Source: Verrucomicrobiota bacterium (GTDB lineage: Bacteria > Verrucomicrobiota > Verrucomicrobiia > Verrucomicrobiales > Verrucomicrobiaceae). From it: a DNA stretch of 43,674 nucleotides. The DNA lies in NCBI GenBank assembly GCA_963204975.1, contig CAUJJC010000070.1, positions 1 through 43,674 on the forward strand, given 5' to 3'. Below, piece by piece: positions 15,345 to 24,034 of this stretch; positions within the stretch are counted from its first letter, which is position 1, and the number at the start of each line of letters is the position of its first letter. A model generated the notes under the pieces. The model was not told where the DNA came from, did no database searches, and was given only the letters and a program-made list of their open reading frames with translations. The position numbers were made by a program, and so were the translations under genes.

Positions 15345-16880
15345 ATGTCCATGATGTTCCTCACTCCTTCCCGGCTTGTGGCCGCGGTTTCTCTCGCGAG
15401 CATCGGCCTCGCTTCCGCTGCTGAAATCGACGTCTCCTCCGTCAAAGACCTCACGTCGCTGCAAGCGCTCGCAGCCAAGCTGGCGCACGAGCCCTACGCG
15501 GCCCCGCAGAAGCCGCTCGATCCCTTCTTCGACCAGCTCAAATACGACGGCCATCGTCAGATCCGGTTCAAGGAAGACGCCGCGCACTACGGGGAGTTGG
15601 GCAACACGTTCCGCGTCGAGTTCTTCCATCCCGGCTGGACTGCGAAGAAGACCGTCGGCATGTATGATCTCTCCGGCGGTGCCGCGACGCCGATCAAGTA
15701 TGACGAGAAACTCTTCGACTGGGGCCAGCTCAAGGTGCCCGAGGGCACGAAGTATCCCGATGGTTTCGCCGGCTTCCGTGTGCTCGCACCAGACTCGTTC
15801 TTGAACCGTCGCTTCGAGTTCCTCGTGTTCATGGGCGCGAGCTACTTCCGCTCGGTCACCACCGATCTCGGCTACGGCCTCAGCGCTCGCGGCTTGTGCC
15901 TCAACACCATCGGCGGCGAGCCCGAGGAGTTCCCGGACTTCACGCACTTCTGGTTCGAGAAGCCCGCGCCTGGCGCACGCTTCTTCAAGTGCCTCGCGCT
16001 GCTCAATGGTCCGAGCGTGGTCGGTGCCTACAGCTTTGAAGCCATGCCCGGCAAGACGACCGAGATGTTCGTGAAGGGCATGATCTGGCTGCGCAAGCCG
16101 GTGAAGTCGCTCGGCATCTCGCCCTTCAGCAGCATGTTCTGGTTCGGCGAAAACACGCACCCGAAGCCCTATGACTTCCGCCCCGAGGTGCATGACAGCG
16201 ATGCCCTGCAAATCGAACTCGCCGACGGCACGCACATCTGGCGTCCGCTCGACAACACGCCTGGCCAGCTTCGCCTCAGCCTCTTCGAAGCCGTGGGCAT
16301 GAAGGGCTTCGGTCTCGCCGAGCGCGATCGTGAGTTCAAGAACTTCGAAGACCTGGAAGCCAACTACCATCGTCGCCCCGCCGTGTGGGTGGAGCCGATC
16401 ACCGGCTTCGAGGCGGGCAATGTCACGCTCGTCGAGATCCCCACGGGCGAGGAAACCTGGGACAACATCGTCGCCTTCTACCAGCCCGCGATCATGCCGA
16501 CGGCGGACAAGCCGTTGAGCTTCAGCTATCGTCTGCAATGGCTCGATCAGCATGAACCCGGAAAGCTCGCGAAGGTGCTGCACACGCGTCGTGGGTTCGT
16601 CATGAAGAGCGACGATCACGAGTATGTGATCGACTTCAGCAAAGGCGAAGCCCAGGGCGACAAGCCCGCCGACTGGCTGCCCGAAGTGGCCCTCAAAATC
16701 ACCACCGGAGAGGTCAAGATCCTCGACCAGCGCGTGATGAAGAACAACGAGACCGGCGGCTGGCGCGCCTTCTTCAAGCTCGACGTTCCCGAGAAGACCA
16801 ACCTCATCGAGATGAACTGCGAGCTGAAGGACAAGGACAAGCCCATCTCCGAACGCTGGATGTATCAGTGGCGGAGGTAG
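15345..16880 (+). CDS. opgG: Periplasmic glucan biosynthesis protein OpgG/MdoG
   Basis: A 511-residue member of the MdoG family, the periplasmic proteins needed to make osmoregulated beta-glucans. It has a signal peptide (residues 1 to about 26, ending ASAAE). Family blocks follow in order: QALAAKLAHEPYAAP, DQLKYDGHRQIRFKED, NTFRVEFFHPGW, FAGFRVLAPDS, EFLVFMGASYFRSV and LGYGLSARGLCLNTIGGEPEEFPDFTHFWFE (split across about 175-205). PFSSMFWFGENTHPKPYDFRPEVHDSDAL and GFGLAERDREFKNFEDLEANY come later. The C-terminal domain is the Ig-like half. In Proteobacteria opgG sits beside the glucosyltransferase gene opgH; here the neighbours are a DNA glycosylase and a toxin-antitoxin pair, so the partner is elsewhere or absent. 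ATGs at 15351 and 15354 are alternative starts of no consequence. Confidence 0.92.
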   Translation: MSMMFLTPSRLVAAVSLASIGLASAAEIDVSSVKDLTSLQALAAKLAHEPYAAPQKPLDPFFDQLKYDGHRQIRFKEDAAHYGELGNTFRVEFFHPGWTAKKTVGMYDLSGGAATPIKYDEKLFDWGQLKVPEGTKYPDGFAGFRVLAPDSFLNRRFEFLVFMGASYFRSVTTDLGYGLSARGLCLNTIGGEPEEFPDFTHFWFEKPAPGARFFKCLALLNGPSVVGAYSFEAMPGKTTEMFVKGMIWLRKPVKSLGISPFSSMFWFGENTHPKPYDFRPEVHDSDALQIELADGTHIWRPLDNTPGQLRLSLFEAVGMKGFGLAERDREFKNFEDLEANYHRRPAVWVEPITGFEAGNVTLVEIPTGEETWDNIVAFYQPAIMPTADKPLSFSYRLQWLDQHEPGKLAKVLHTRRGFVMKSDDHEYVIDFSKGEAQGDKPADWLPEVALKITTGEVKILDQRVMKNNETGGWRAFFKLDVPEKTNLIEMNCELKDKDKPISERWMYQWRR

Positions 16881-16950
16881 TGGGACGTGGCAGGTGCAGG
16901 TGGTGCCCGCCATCCTTGACGCAGAGCCCCTGGTAAGCGAATCTCGCCGC

Positions 16951-17190
16951 ATGGAAGCAACCCTTGAGTATGCGGCGAGTCACTTCGCGCAGCTTCTGCA
17001 CACCGTCTCACGGGGTGAGGAAGTGCTGTTGCGCGAAGGCACGAAGGCGGTCGCACGCATCGTGCCCGTGCCAATGACAAGCACTGTGCGGCCTAGAGTG
17101 GGCGAGGTAACTTCGGCACCAGTTCGCTGGGATCAAAACTCATTCGCTGCCGTGGATGAAGCGAGCATGACAGAACTTGGATTGCTGTGA
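16951..17190 (+). CDS. Type II antitoxin, Phd/YefM (prevent-host-death) family
   Basis: A 79-residue antitoxin. It has the Phd-like N-terminal fold that binds operator DNA (MEATLEYAASHFAQLLHTVSRGEEVLLREGTKAVARIVPV, read in parts) and a variable C-terminus ([16 protein letters not shown]) that would wrap the toxin. The ATG at 16951 is chosen because the family starts just before the first helix. Its stop overlaps the toxin start (GTGA), the usual arrangement for translational coupling and autoregulation. It neutralises the PIN toxin at 17187-17573. The family call is by pattern of the ...A...F..LL..V..GE.V.L...GK.VARIVP block. Confidence 0.83.
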   Translation: MEATLEYAASHFAQLLHTVSRGEEVLLREGTKAVARIVPVPMTSTVRPRVGEVTSAPVRWDQNSFAAVDEASMTELGLL

Positions 17191-17573
17191 AGCTGTTGCT
17201 TGATTCCTGCACCTTGATCTGGCTGGCGAGCGAGCCCGCCAGACTCAGCGCTACCGTGACTTCCGCGATCAATGATACGTCCGCCACTCTTCATGTGAGC
17301 CATGCCTCACTCTGGGAAATCAGTCTCAAGCACAACGCTGGAAAGCTGGCTCTTCCCGAGACACCACGTTCTTGGTGGACCACTCAAGTCAACCGGTGGG
17401 GACTGGTCGAGTTGCCGCTCACCGCCGAGTCGCTGCATCGGGGTTGCGAACTCCCGCCGCATCACAAGGATCCCTTTGATCGTGTGATCCTGGCACAAGC
17501 CGAGATCATGGGACTGACGGTCGTCTCCCCTGACGGCGAGTTCACCCCGTATGGCATCCCATTGCTCTGGTGA
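17187..17573 (+). CDS. vapC: VapC-family PIN-domain ribonuclease toxin
   Basis: A 128-residue PIN-domain toxin of the COG3744 type, expected to cleave RNA using Mg2+ held by acidic residues. All are visible: Asp6 ([11 protein letters not shown]), Glu44 ([10 protein letters not shown]), Asp95 and Asp98 in [14 protein letters not shown], and Asp116 in VVSPDGEF. It closes with the family ending YGIPLLW. It starts with GTG, overlapping the antitoxin stop by four bases, so the pair is one operon. It is intact and probably functional. It stands between opgG and the sulfatase block and has no evident role in either. Confidence 0.9.
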   Translation: MKLLLDSCTLIWLASEPARLSATVTSAINDTSATLHVSHASLWEISLKHNAGKLALPETPRSWWTTQVNRWGLVELPLTAESLHRGCELPPHHKDPFDRVILAQAEIMGLTVVSPDGEFTPYGIPLLW

Positions 17574-17649
17574 AGTCGCTCGGTTGCGGCATGCGACACA
17601 GCATTTGCTGAGATGTCAGGCCATCAGGTCGCGTTACCCGCGCCCTGCC

Positions 17650-19551
17650 ATGCGCCATCTCTTTATCGCCAGTCTCTTCGCTCTCAGCACTTCGCTCTTC
17701 GCTGCCTCTCAGCCCAATGTGATCGTCATCCTCGCGGACGATCTTGGCTGGAGTGACACGACGCTCTACGGCACGACCACGTTCTACAAGACACCGAACG
17801 TGGAGCGGCTGGCGAAGCGCGGCATGACCTTCACGCGAGCGTATTCGGCGAGTCCGTTGTGCTCGCCCACGAGGTCCGCCTTGCTGACGGGACAAAGCCC
17901 GGCGCGCACGGGCCTCACGGTGCCGAACTGCCATGTGCCGCAGGTGGTGCTGGAAGCCACGGTGCCGAAGTCGGGACCACCGGATCAGAAGGCCATCATG
18001 CCGAATCCGGTGACGCGCTTGAAGACCGAGTATCGCACCATCGCAGAGACGCTGAAGGACGCTGGCTACGCGACCGCGCACTTCGGTAAGTGGCATCTCG
18101 GACCCGAGCCGTATTCGCCGCTGCAGCAGGGCTTTGATGTTGATCTGCCGCATCATCCAGGACCGGGACCCGCGGGCAGCTACGTGGCTCCGTGGAAATT
18201 CGCGAACTTCACGGAGCGCAAGCCCGCCGAGCACATCGAGGACCGAATGGCGGACGAGGCCGCTGCGTGGATGGAGAAGCAGCAGGGCAAACCGTTCTAC
18301 CTGAACTACTGGATGTTCAGCGTTCACGCGCCGTTCGATGCGAAGAAGGACTTCATCGAAGGTAGTCGTCCGCGAGTGAACTTGAAGGACGCTCAACGCA
18401 GCCCCACTTATGCCGCGATGGTGCAGAGCATGGACGACGCGATCGGCACGCTGCTGAATGCGCTCGACCGCCTCAAGCTCGCGGACAACACGATCATCAT
18501 CTTCACCGCTGACAACGGCGGCAACATGTATAACGAAATCGACGGCACCACGCCCACCAGCAACCGCCCGCTGCGAGGCGGCAAGGCGACGATGTTCGAG
18601 GGTGGCACGCGCGTGCCCGGTGTAATTGTTTGGCCAGGCCTCACTAACGCTGGCAGCCGCAGTGACGCCATCATCCAGAGCGAGGACTACTACCCTACAT
18701 TGCTAGCCGGCCTGGGCCTGAAGGCCGTCGAAGGTCTGCACTTCGATGGTGCCAACATCCTTCCGGCATTGAAGGGCGACGCACTCGCGGGCAAGGCCGT
18801 GTTTCACTACTTCCCGCACAACCCTGGCGTGCCCGACTGGCTGCCTCCGGCGGTGTCCGTGCATCGCGACGAGTGGAAGCTCATCCGCCTCTTCCATGGC
18901 GGCGACAAGGGCGCGCATCGTTACTTGCTTTTCAATCTGAAGGACGACCTCAGCGAGAAGACCAACCTCGCTGCACAGAAGCCGGAACTCGTGCGCGAAC
19001 TCGATGCGTTGATCGAGAAGTTTCTGAAGGACACGCAAGCTGTGGTGCCGCTGCCGAATCCGAAGTTCGATCCCGCGAAGTATCACCCTGAACTCGAAGG
19101 CAAGCAGCAACCCAAGGGCAAGGACAAGCCCAAGGCCGCACCGAAGGGCAAAGGTAAAGACGATGGCGATCCCGCGCTGCAAGGTTGGAAGGCGCGCGAT
19201 TGCAGAGCATCCGTTAAAGACGACATCCTCCGCATCACCAGCATCGGTGACGCCTGCTTCCTCGGCTTCGGTGCCAGCAAGCATAGCGGCCCGAGCACCG
19301 CGACCTTCCGCATCAAGGCAAAGGCGGGCACCTCACACTTCGACTGGCTGGCCAATGGCGTGGAAGGCAAGGCCCAACGCGCCACCTTCACGCTCAAGGG
19401 CGGCGACTGGGAAGAGGTCAGCGTGCCACTTCCTGCCGATGGTCCGCTCGGCATCGTTCGACTCTACTTGCCCATGCAGGAGCAGCCCGTGGAGATCGAC
19501 TGGATCGAACTCAAGTCGAGCGGCGACAAGGTGACGCGGACGACGTTTTGA
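17650..19551 (+). CDS. Secreted Cys-type sulfatase with C-terminal beta-rich module
   Basis: A 633-residue arylsulfatase-family enzyme that hydrolyses sulfate esters, most likely on sulfated glycans. The ATG at 17650 begins a signal peptide (to about residue 19, LFAAS). Asp30/Asp31 (ADDLGW) bind calcium, and the formylglycine site is [11 protein letters not shown] with Cys71. GKWHLG and FTADNGG are also present. The Cys needs conversion by a formylglycine-generating enzyme or anSME, neither of which is in the window. After the catalytic core comes a Lys-rich linker (about 478-500, KGKDKPK- and KGKGK-like) and then a roughly 125-residue beta-rich domain, distantly like the one in the next gene. 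It is the first gene of a three-gene secreted block, 76 bp after the toxin. Confidence 0.92.
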   Translation: MRHLFIASLFALSTSLFAASQPNVIVILADDLGWSDTTLYGTTTFYKTPNVERLAKRGMTFTRAYSASPLCSPTRSALLTGQSPARTGLTVPNCHVPQVVLEATVPKSGPPDQKAIMPNPVTRLKTEYRTIAETLKDAGYATAHFGKWHLGPEPYSPLQQGFDVDLPHHPGPGPAGSYVAPWKFANFTERKPAEHIEDRMADEAAAWMEKQQGKPFYLNYWMFSVHAPFDAKKDFIEGSRPRVNLKDAQRSPTYAAMVQSMDDAIGTLLNALDRLKLADNTIIIFTADNGGNMYNEIDGTTPTSNRPLRGGKATMFEGGTRVPGVIVWPGLTNAGSRSDAIIQSEDYYPTLLAGLGLKAVEGLHFDGANILPALKGDALAGKAVFHYFPHNPGVPDWLPPAVSVHRDEWKLIRLFHGGDKGAHRYLLFNLKDDLSEKTNLAAQKPELVRELDALIEKFLKDTQAVVPLPNPKFDPAKYHPELEGKQQPKGKDKPKAAPKGKGKDDGDPALQGWKARDCRASVKDDILRITSIGDACFLGFGASKHSGPSTATFRIKAKAGTSHFDWLANGVEGKAQRATFTLKGGDWEEVSVPLPADGPLGIVRLYLPMQEQPVEIDWIELKSSGDKVTRTTF

Positions 19552-19602
19552 TCGGCTGCTTCCAACGATAGACCTCCCGAACCCTTCGAATTTCAGCGCC
19601 CT

Positions 19603-21408
19603 ATGAAGTCCATTCTTGCTGCCCTCCTTGTCTCTTCGGCACTCGTCGCCGCGCCCAAGCCGAACATCATCGTCATCTACTCCGACGACCACGGTTGGGC
19701 CGATCTCGGAGCGCAAGGTGTGAACGCCGACATCCGCACGCCGAACCTTGATCAGCTTGCGCGTGACGGTGTTCGATTTGCGCGCGGTTATGTGAGTGCG
19801 CCGCAATGCGTGCCATCGCGTGCGGGCGTGATCACCGGGCGCTATCAGCAGCGCTTCGGGGTGGAGGACAACAACAAGGGTCCGCTGCCGCTGGAGGAAC
19901 TCACGATCGCGGAGCGACTGAAGCCTGCGGGTTATCTCACCGGCATGGTGGGTAAGTGGCATCTTGATCTCGGCGGTGACAAGAAGGACAAGGGCGAAGG
20001 CAAGGCGGCGCGTGCGATGCAAGCGCACATGCCGCACGGTCAGGGCTTCGATGAATACTGGCGCGGTGAGTTGCGGCAGTTCTTTGCGTCGCATGATCTG
20101 CAAGGCAAGCCCTTCGCCGATGCGCCGCATCTCGTGACGGACAATCGCTTCCGCGTGGTCGTGCAGACGGAGGCGGCGTTGTCGTTCCTGGACCGACGTG
20201 CCGCGAAGCCCGAGCAGCCGTGGTTCCTCTACCTCGCCTGGTTCGCACCCCATGTGCCGCTGGAGTCGCCCGAGCCGTGGTTCAGCAAGGTGCCAGCAAA
20301 TCTGCCGATGGAGCGTCGGCAGGCACTCGCGATGATCGCGGCAATGGATGATGGCCTGGGTCGTGTGCGCGCCAAGCTGAGTGAGATGAACGCCGAGAAG
20401 AACACGCTGATCTTCTTCGTCGGCGACAACGGCGCGCCCGTGAAGCCGGGGCACTGGGACGGTTCGCTGAACGTGCCTTTGATCGGGGAGAAAGGCATGC
20501 TCACGGATGGCGGCATTCGCACGCCCTTCCTCGCCGCGTGGCCTGGCAAGCTGCCTGCGGGCACGGTGTATCCGCATCCCGTGATCAATCTCGACATCGC
20601 GGCGACAGCAGTCGCGCTGGCAGGCGAAGCACATGGCAATCTCGATGGCGTGAACTTGGTGCCCTTCGTCACCGGCGAGAACAAAGCGATGCCGCACGAC
20701 ACGCTCTACTGGCGCTGGCGCTCGCAGGCAGCTGTGCTGGAGTTTCCGTGGAAGCTGATCCGGCTGGGGCCGGAGGAGCAGTTTCTCTTCGATGTCACCA
20801 CGCCCGAAGGAGAAACGAAGAACCTGCTCGCGCAGCATCCCAACATCGTCGCGCGATTGAATGCGAAACTGAAGACGTGGAGCGATGGTCTCAAGCCACC
20901 GGGCCTGCCGACCGACATTCATCCGCAGGACGCGGTCTTCTTTGGCGATCACATCGACCAACGATTCACGCCAGCGGAGACAAAGAAACCTGCCGCTGAA
21001 CCCGGCAGTGTGCGCGGCTGGGCGTGTCGCGGTGGCAGCCTCGCGATCAAGGATGGCGTGCTGGTGGTCACAACGGAGGAAGGGGGCAAGGGCAACACCT
21101 TCATCACTTACTCGCGTCTTGATCTGATCGGTCCCGTCATGCTCACGATGAAGGTGCATGCGGCGCAGGGTGGCGCTGGCTTTGTGAGCTGGCGGAGGAA
21201 GCAGGAGGCGGACTTCGACCCGAAGGCGAAAGTCAGCTTCACCTGGCCAGCGGACGGCGAGGTGAAGGTGGAGTTGCCGCTCACCGGTCGGCTCTTGCAT
21301 GTGCGCATCGGTCTGCCGAAGAATGCGACCAGCATGAACGTGTCTTCCATCACGCTCAGCCATGAAGGCAGCCCGCCGCAGACGTGGGACTTCAGCAAGG
21401 CCGAATGA
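19603..21408 (+). CDS. Secreted Cys-type sulfatase (second of tandem pair)
   Basis: A 601-residue sulfatase with a signal peptide (about residues 1-17, ALVAAPKP), calcium-binding Asp28/Asp29 (YSDDHGW) and the formylglycine motif CVPSRAGVITGRY with Cys69. GKWHLD and VGDNGAPV are also present. The substrate subfamily differs from the upstream sulfatase, whose core is not closely alike. The catalytic core ends near residue 440, and about 140 C-terminal residues (from GSVRGWACRGGSLAIKDGVL) form a beta-rich module resembling the upstream C-terminus in pattern (GW.., KDG.L.I, then WP.DGE..VELPL, LHVRIGLP). It probably acts with its neighbour on the same glycan, removing different sulfates. It lies 51 bp after the first sulfatase and is co-directional. 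Confidence 0.92.
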   Translation: MKSILAALLVSSALVAAPKPNIIVIYSDDHGWADLGAQGVNADIRTPNLDQLARDGVRFARGYVSAPQCVPSRAGVITGRYQQRFGVEDNNKGPLPLEELTIAERLKPAGYLTGMVGKWHLDLGGDKKDKGEGKAARAMQAHMPHGQGFDEYWRGELRQFFASHDLQGKPFADAPHLVTDNRFRVVVQTEAALSFLDRRAAKPEQPWFLYLAWFAPHVPLESPEPWFSKVPANLPMERRQALAMIAAMDDGLGRVRAKLSEMNAEKNTLIFFVGDNGAPVKPGHWDGSLNVPLIGEKGMLTDGGIRTPFLAAWPGKLPAGTVYPHPVINLDIAATAVALAGEAHGNLDGVNLVPFVTGENKAMPHDTLYWRWRSQAAVLEFPWKLIRLGPEEQFLFDVTTPEGETKNLLAQHPNIVARLNAKLKTWSDGLKPPGLPTDIHPQDAVFFGDHIDQRFTPAETKKPAAEPGSVRGWACRGGSLAIKDGVLVVTTEEGGKGNTFITYSRLDLIGPVMLTMKVHAAQGGAGFVSWRRKQEADFDPKAKVSFTWPADGEVKVELPLTGRLLHVRIGLPKNATSMNVSSITLSHEGSPPQTWDFSKAE

Positions 21409-21427
21409 TTCCTTTTTGCACCATGCC

Positions 21428-22681
21428 ATGAAACGTCTCCTACTTCCCCTCCTCGTCAGCGCCTTCACCATCGCCCATGCGGACGACATCGTTGGCCCGT
21501 GGAATCTCACCAAGCTGAAGTCCACCGTGCCCGCGATGAAATGGGTGGATCAGTCGCATCCCGTTCACGAGCTGACTTACGCCGGAGAAAAATACCTCGG
21601 CAAGGACACGGAAGTCTTCGCCTTCTATGCGTCGCCGATCACGATTGGTGCGGCCAAGCCGGGTGCGAAGTTCCCAGGCGTGGTGCTCATTCACGGCGGT
21701 GGCGGCACCGCCTTCGCGGAATGGGCACAGCTCTGGGCTAAGCGTGGCTACGCAGCCATCGCGATGGATCTCAATGGTTCGCGTCCACCGGAGCCTGCGT
21801 ATGACGACAAGGGCATGGCCAAGAGCAATGCGCACGATCAGAACATGCGCACCCGCCTGCCGAACGGTGGCCCGCCACATGGACGCGCGGAGAAGTTTGA
21901 TTCCATCGGTGGCGACACGAGCGATGACTGGCCCTTCCATGCCGCTGCGAGCGTGATGCGCGCGCACTCGCTGCTGCGCAGCTTCGCTGAAGTCGATGCC
22001 GAGCACACGGCGGTGACGGGCATCAGTTGGGGCGGCTACACGACGTGCCTCGTTGCTTCGCTCGATGATCGCTTCAAAGCTGCTGTGCCGGTCTATGGCT
22101 GCGGCTTTCTGCATCAAGGCGAGTCCGTGCAGAAGCCTGCGATTGATGCACTCGGTGATCGGAAGGACCTGTGGGTGAAGGAATACGATCCGGGCAGTCT
22201 GCTGCCGCGCTGCCGTGTGCCGATTCTTTTCGTGAATGGCACCAACGACATCCACTACGTGCTCGACAGCTATATGAAGAGTTACAGCGTGGTGCCCGGC
22301 GAGAAGCACATCCGCATCCAGATCAACATGCCTCACGGTCACCCGCCCGGCTGGTCACCGCAGGAGATCGGCTTGTTCATCGACACGTATTGCCGTGCTG
22401 GCACGCCGCTGCCTGAGCCCTCCGCACCTGTGATCCAAGGTGATCAGGTGAAGGTCACATTCAAGGCTTCCAAAAACATCACAGAGGCGAAGCTGAACTA
22501 CACGACGGATACGGGTCTGCGCTCGAAACGCACTTGGAAGTCGGTGCCCGCGACTGTCACCGGCAGCACCATCACCGCACCAAAACCACCAGCGGAAGCG
22601 AACACTTGGTTCGTCACTGTTTTCGATGAACGCGGCGCCATGGTCAGCACGCCAGTGCAGTTCGCCGAACACACAGACTGA
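21428..22681 (+). CDS. Secreted alpha/beta hydrolase (dienelactone hydrolase/acetyl esterase-like) with C-terminal Ig-like region
   Basis: A 417-residue exported hydrolase: signal peptide (residues 1 to about 18, TIAHA), then an alpha/beta fold with VLIHGGGG (86-93). The nucleophile elbow is TGISWGGY (Ser200), with a late acid near FVNGTNDIHYV and a late His near NMPHGHPPGW. A C-terminal part of about 100 residues (from PSAPVIQGDQVKVTF) looks like a fibronectin/Ig-like sandwich and ends in WFVTVFDERGAMVSTPVQF. This layout is close to PhoPQ-activated (PqaA)-like and acetyl-esterase-type hydrolases of this phylum. It is 19 bp after the second sulfatase and probably co-transcribed, so removal of ester groups from a sulfated glycan is a reasonable guess. 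It converges with the DUF1552 gene, with 6 bp between stop codons. Confidence 0.83.
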   Translation: MKRLLLPLLVSAFTIAHADDIVGPWNLTKLKSTVPAMKWVDQSHPVHELTYAGEKYLGKDTEVFAFYASPITIGAAKPGAKFPGVVLIHGGGGTAFAEWAQLWAKRGYAAIAMDLNGSRPPEPAYDDKGMAKSNAHDQNMRTRLPNGGPPHGRAEKFDSIGGDTSDDWPFHAAASVMRAHSLLRSFAEVDAEHTAVTGISWGGYTTCLVASLDDRFKAAVPVYGCGFLHQGESVQKPAIDALGDRKDLWVKEYDPGSLLPRCRVPILFVNGTNDIHYVLDSYMKSYSVVPGEKHIRIQINMPHGHPPGWSPQEIGLFIDTYCRAGTPLPEPSAPVIQGDQVKVTFKASKNITEAKLNYTTDTGLRSKRTWKSVPATVTGSTITAPKPPAEANTWFVTVFDERGAMVSTPVQFAEHTD

Positions 22682-22687
22682 CTCTGT

Positions 22688-23986
22688 TCAGCCTAACCCA
22701 CTCACCGTCCCCGTGCTCGATCCAAAGCCCTCCGCCTCAACGCCCATGTGCTGGAGCATGGTGACGAAGAGATTGCAGAGTGGTTTGTCGTGATCCCCTT
22801 GGAAGGCGTGGTGTTGGCCGTGTTTGAGGCCGCCACCGGCGAGGAGGATGGGGAGGTTGGTGTTGTCGTGCTTGTTGGCGTCGCCCATGTTGCTGCCGAA
22901 GAGCACTAGGGTGCGGTCGAGCAGGCGGGCGTCGTCTTCTCGCTTCGCGGCGAGGTTTTGGATGAGTTTGCGAAAGAGCACCATCTGCTGGCGGTCGGCG
23001 TCTTCGAGCTGCTTCAGCTTTGCGGGAGCCTGTCCGTGATGGCTGAGGCCGTGGTAGCCTTCGGTGGTGCTTTCTTCGTCGTCGATCTTGAAGGCGGGTG
23101 TGGCAAAGGCATCCACCATGAGGGTGATGATGCGCGTGGAGTCGGACTCAAACGCGAGCTGCGCCATGGCGAGCATGAGATCGAGCTTTTCGAAGATGCG
23201 CTTCTTGTCCTGGATGTCGGCGGGCTCGGGGAGTTGCGTGATGGGCTTGGGCCGCAGTTCCCACTCGCGGGCGGTGAGCAGTCGCTCCTCCACCTCGCGC
23301 ACGGAGGTGAGATATTGATCGAGACGTGAACGGTCATCGCTGCCGAGATCACGGCTGAGCTTCTTCGTGTGATCCAGCAGCGTGTCGAGGATGCTCCCGC
23401 GTTCATCCAGCCGGTTGAGTTGCTTTTTCACCGCTTCGGGATCGCCCTGGAGGAACATGCGACGAAACAAGGCCGGGGCGCTGTCCTCGGCAGGCAGCAA
23501 AACGCCGTCGCGTGTCCAGGAGAGGCTGCGGTTCGCTTTGTCGATGTTCACGCCGAGGTTCAGCGTGGGGAATCGCGTGAGCTGGCCGAGCTTTTCCACC
23601 GCGAACTGGTCGAGCGAGATCTGATTGCGGAACCCGCTCTTCGTCGGTCCGCGTGCGGCGGTGAGGAAGCAGTTCTCCGCGCTGTGACCGCCATTCACAT
23701 CTGGGTGTGACATGCCGCTGAAGACGCTGAACTCACTCTTTACCTCGGCTAGCGGCGCGAGCGTCTGCGTCAGTTCATAGTCCCGCCCGGCCTTCGTCGG
23801 GAAAAACGGCTTCGGCAGAAACCCGAGGTTGTTCGAGATGATGAGCATCCGGCGCGGAGCTTTCGCTTGCGCCGCACGTCCAAACACGGGCGTCATGCAT
23901 TCAAGCAAGGGCAATCCCAGCGTGATACCCGCGCTTTGCAGAAAGCGGCGGCGAGAGAGGGACTTGGCGATGTGAGGGGCGATCAT
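22688..23986 (-). CDS. Tat-exported DUF1552 domain protein
   Basis: A 432-residue exported protein of the DUF1552 family. The N-terminus carries a twin-arginine signal (SLSRRRFLQSAGITLGLPLLE at residues 9-29, seen in parts). Family blocks are RRMLIISNNLGFLPKPFFP, VFSGMSHPDVNGGHSAENCFLTAA (about 90-113), RSRLDQYLTSVREVEERL, YHGLSHHGQ, and the ending LFGSNMGDANKHDNTNLPILLAGG with HGQHHAF. The family is widespread in Planctomycetes and Verrucomicrobia and usually sits beside a DUF1592/DUF1588 cytochrome gene, whose product is thought to be its partner; the biochemical role is unknown. Here that cytochrome gene is present on the same strand at 24714-27206 but separated by a toxin-antitoxin pair in the opposite orientation. 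Confidence 0.9.
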   Translation of the reverse strand: MIAPHIAKSLSRRRFLQSAGITLGLPLLECMTPVFGRAAQAKAPRRMLIISNNLGFLPKPFFPTKAGRDYELTQTLAPLAEVKSEFSVFSGMSHPDVNGGHSAENCFLTAARGPTKSGFRNQISLDQFAVEKLGQLTRFPTLNLGVNIDKANRSLSWTRDGVLLPAEDSAPALFRRMFLQGDPEAVKKQLNRLDERGSILDTLLDHTKKLSRDLGSDDRSRLDQYLTSVREVEERLLTAREWELRPKPITQLPEPADIQDKKRIFEKLDLMLAMAQLAFESDSTRIITLMVDAFATPAFKIDDEESTTEGYHGLSHHGQAPAKLKQLEDADRQQMVLFRKLIQNLAAKREDDARLLDRTLVLFGSNMGDANKHDNTNLPILLAGGGLKHGQHHAFQGDHDKPLCNLFVTMLQHMGVEAEGFGSSTGTVSGLG

Positions 23987-24001
23987 GGTGAATTTTACTC
24001 T

Positions 24002-24028
24002 TTGAAACGGCTGCTATGAGCGTATTTT
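24002..24028 (+). promoter_or_regulatory. Candidate promoter for a possibly leaderless toxin-antitoxin transcript
   Basis: TTGAAA at 24002-24007 and TATTTT at 24023-24028 lie 15 bp apart, and the second box ends six bases before the antitoxin ATG at 24035. If used, transcription would start at or next to the ATG, giving a leaderless mRNA. The spacer is shorter than the ideal 17 bp. The 48-bp gap also has to serve the divergent DUF1552 gene. The call rests on consensus matching only. Confidence 0.3.
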
Positions 24029-24034
24029 CGCGAT

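Noticed and set aside
16916..16944. Promoter for the first toxin-antitoxin pair (TTGACG with GAATCT 17 bp later)
   Set aside because: The -35 box is good, but the -10 matches the consensus at only two positions, so it cannot be distinguished from chance.
19333..21525. A 730-codon open frame on the minus strand across the second sulfatase
   Set aside because: It lies wholly antisense to a gene with complete sulfatase motifs. Its translation is Arg/His-rich without any family pattern, as expected from GC-rich codon bias.
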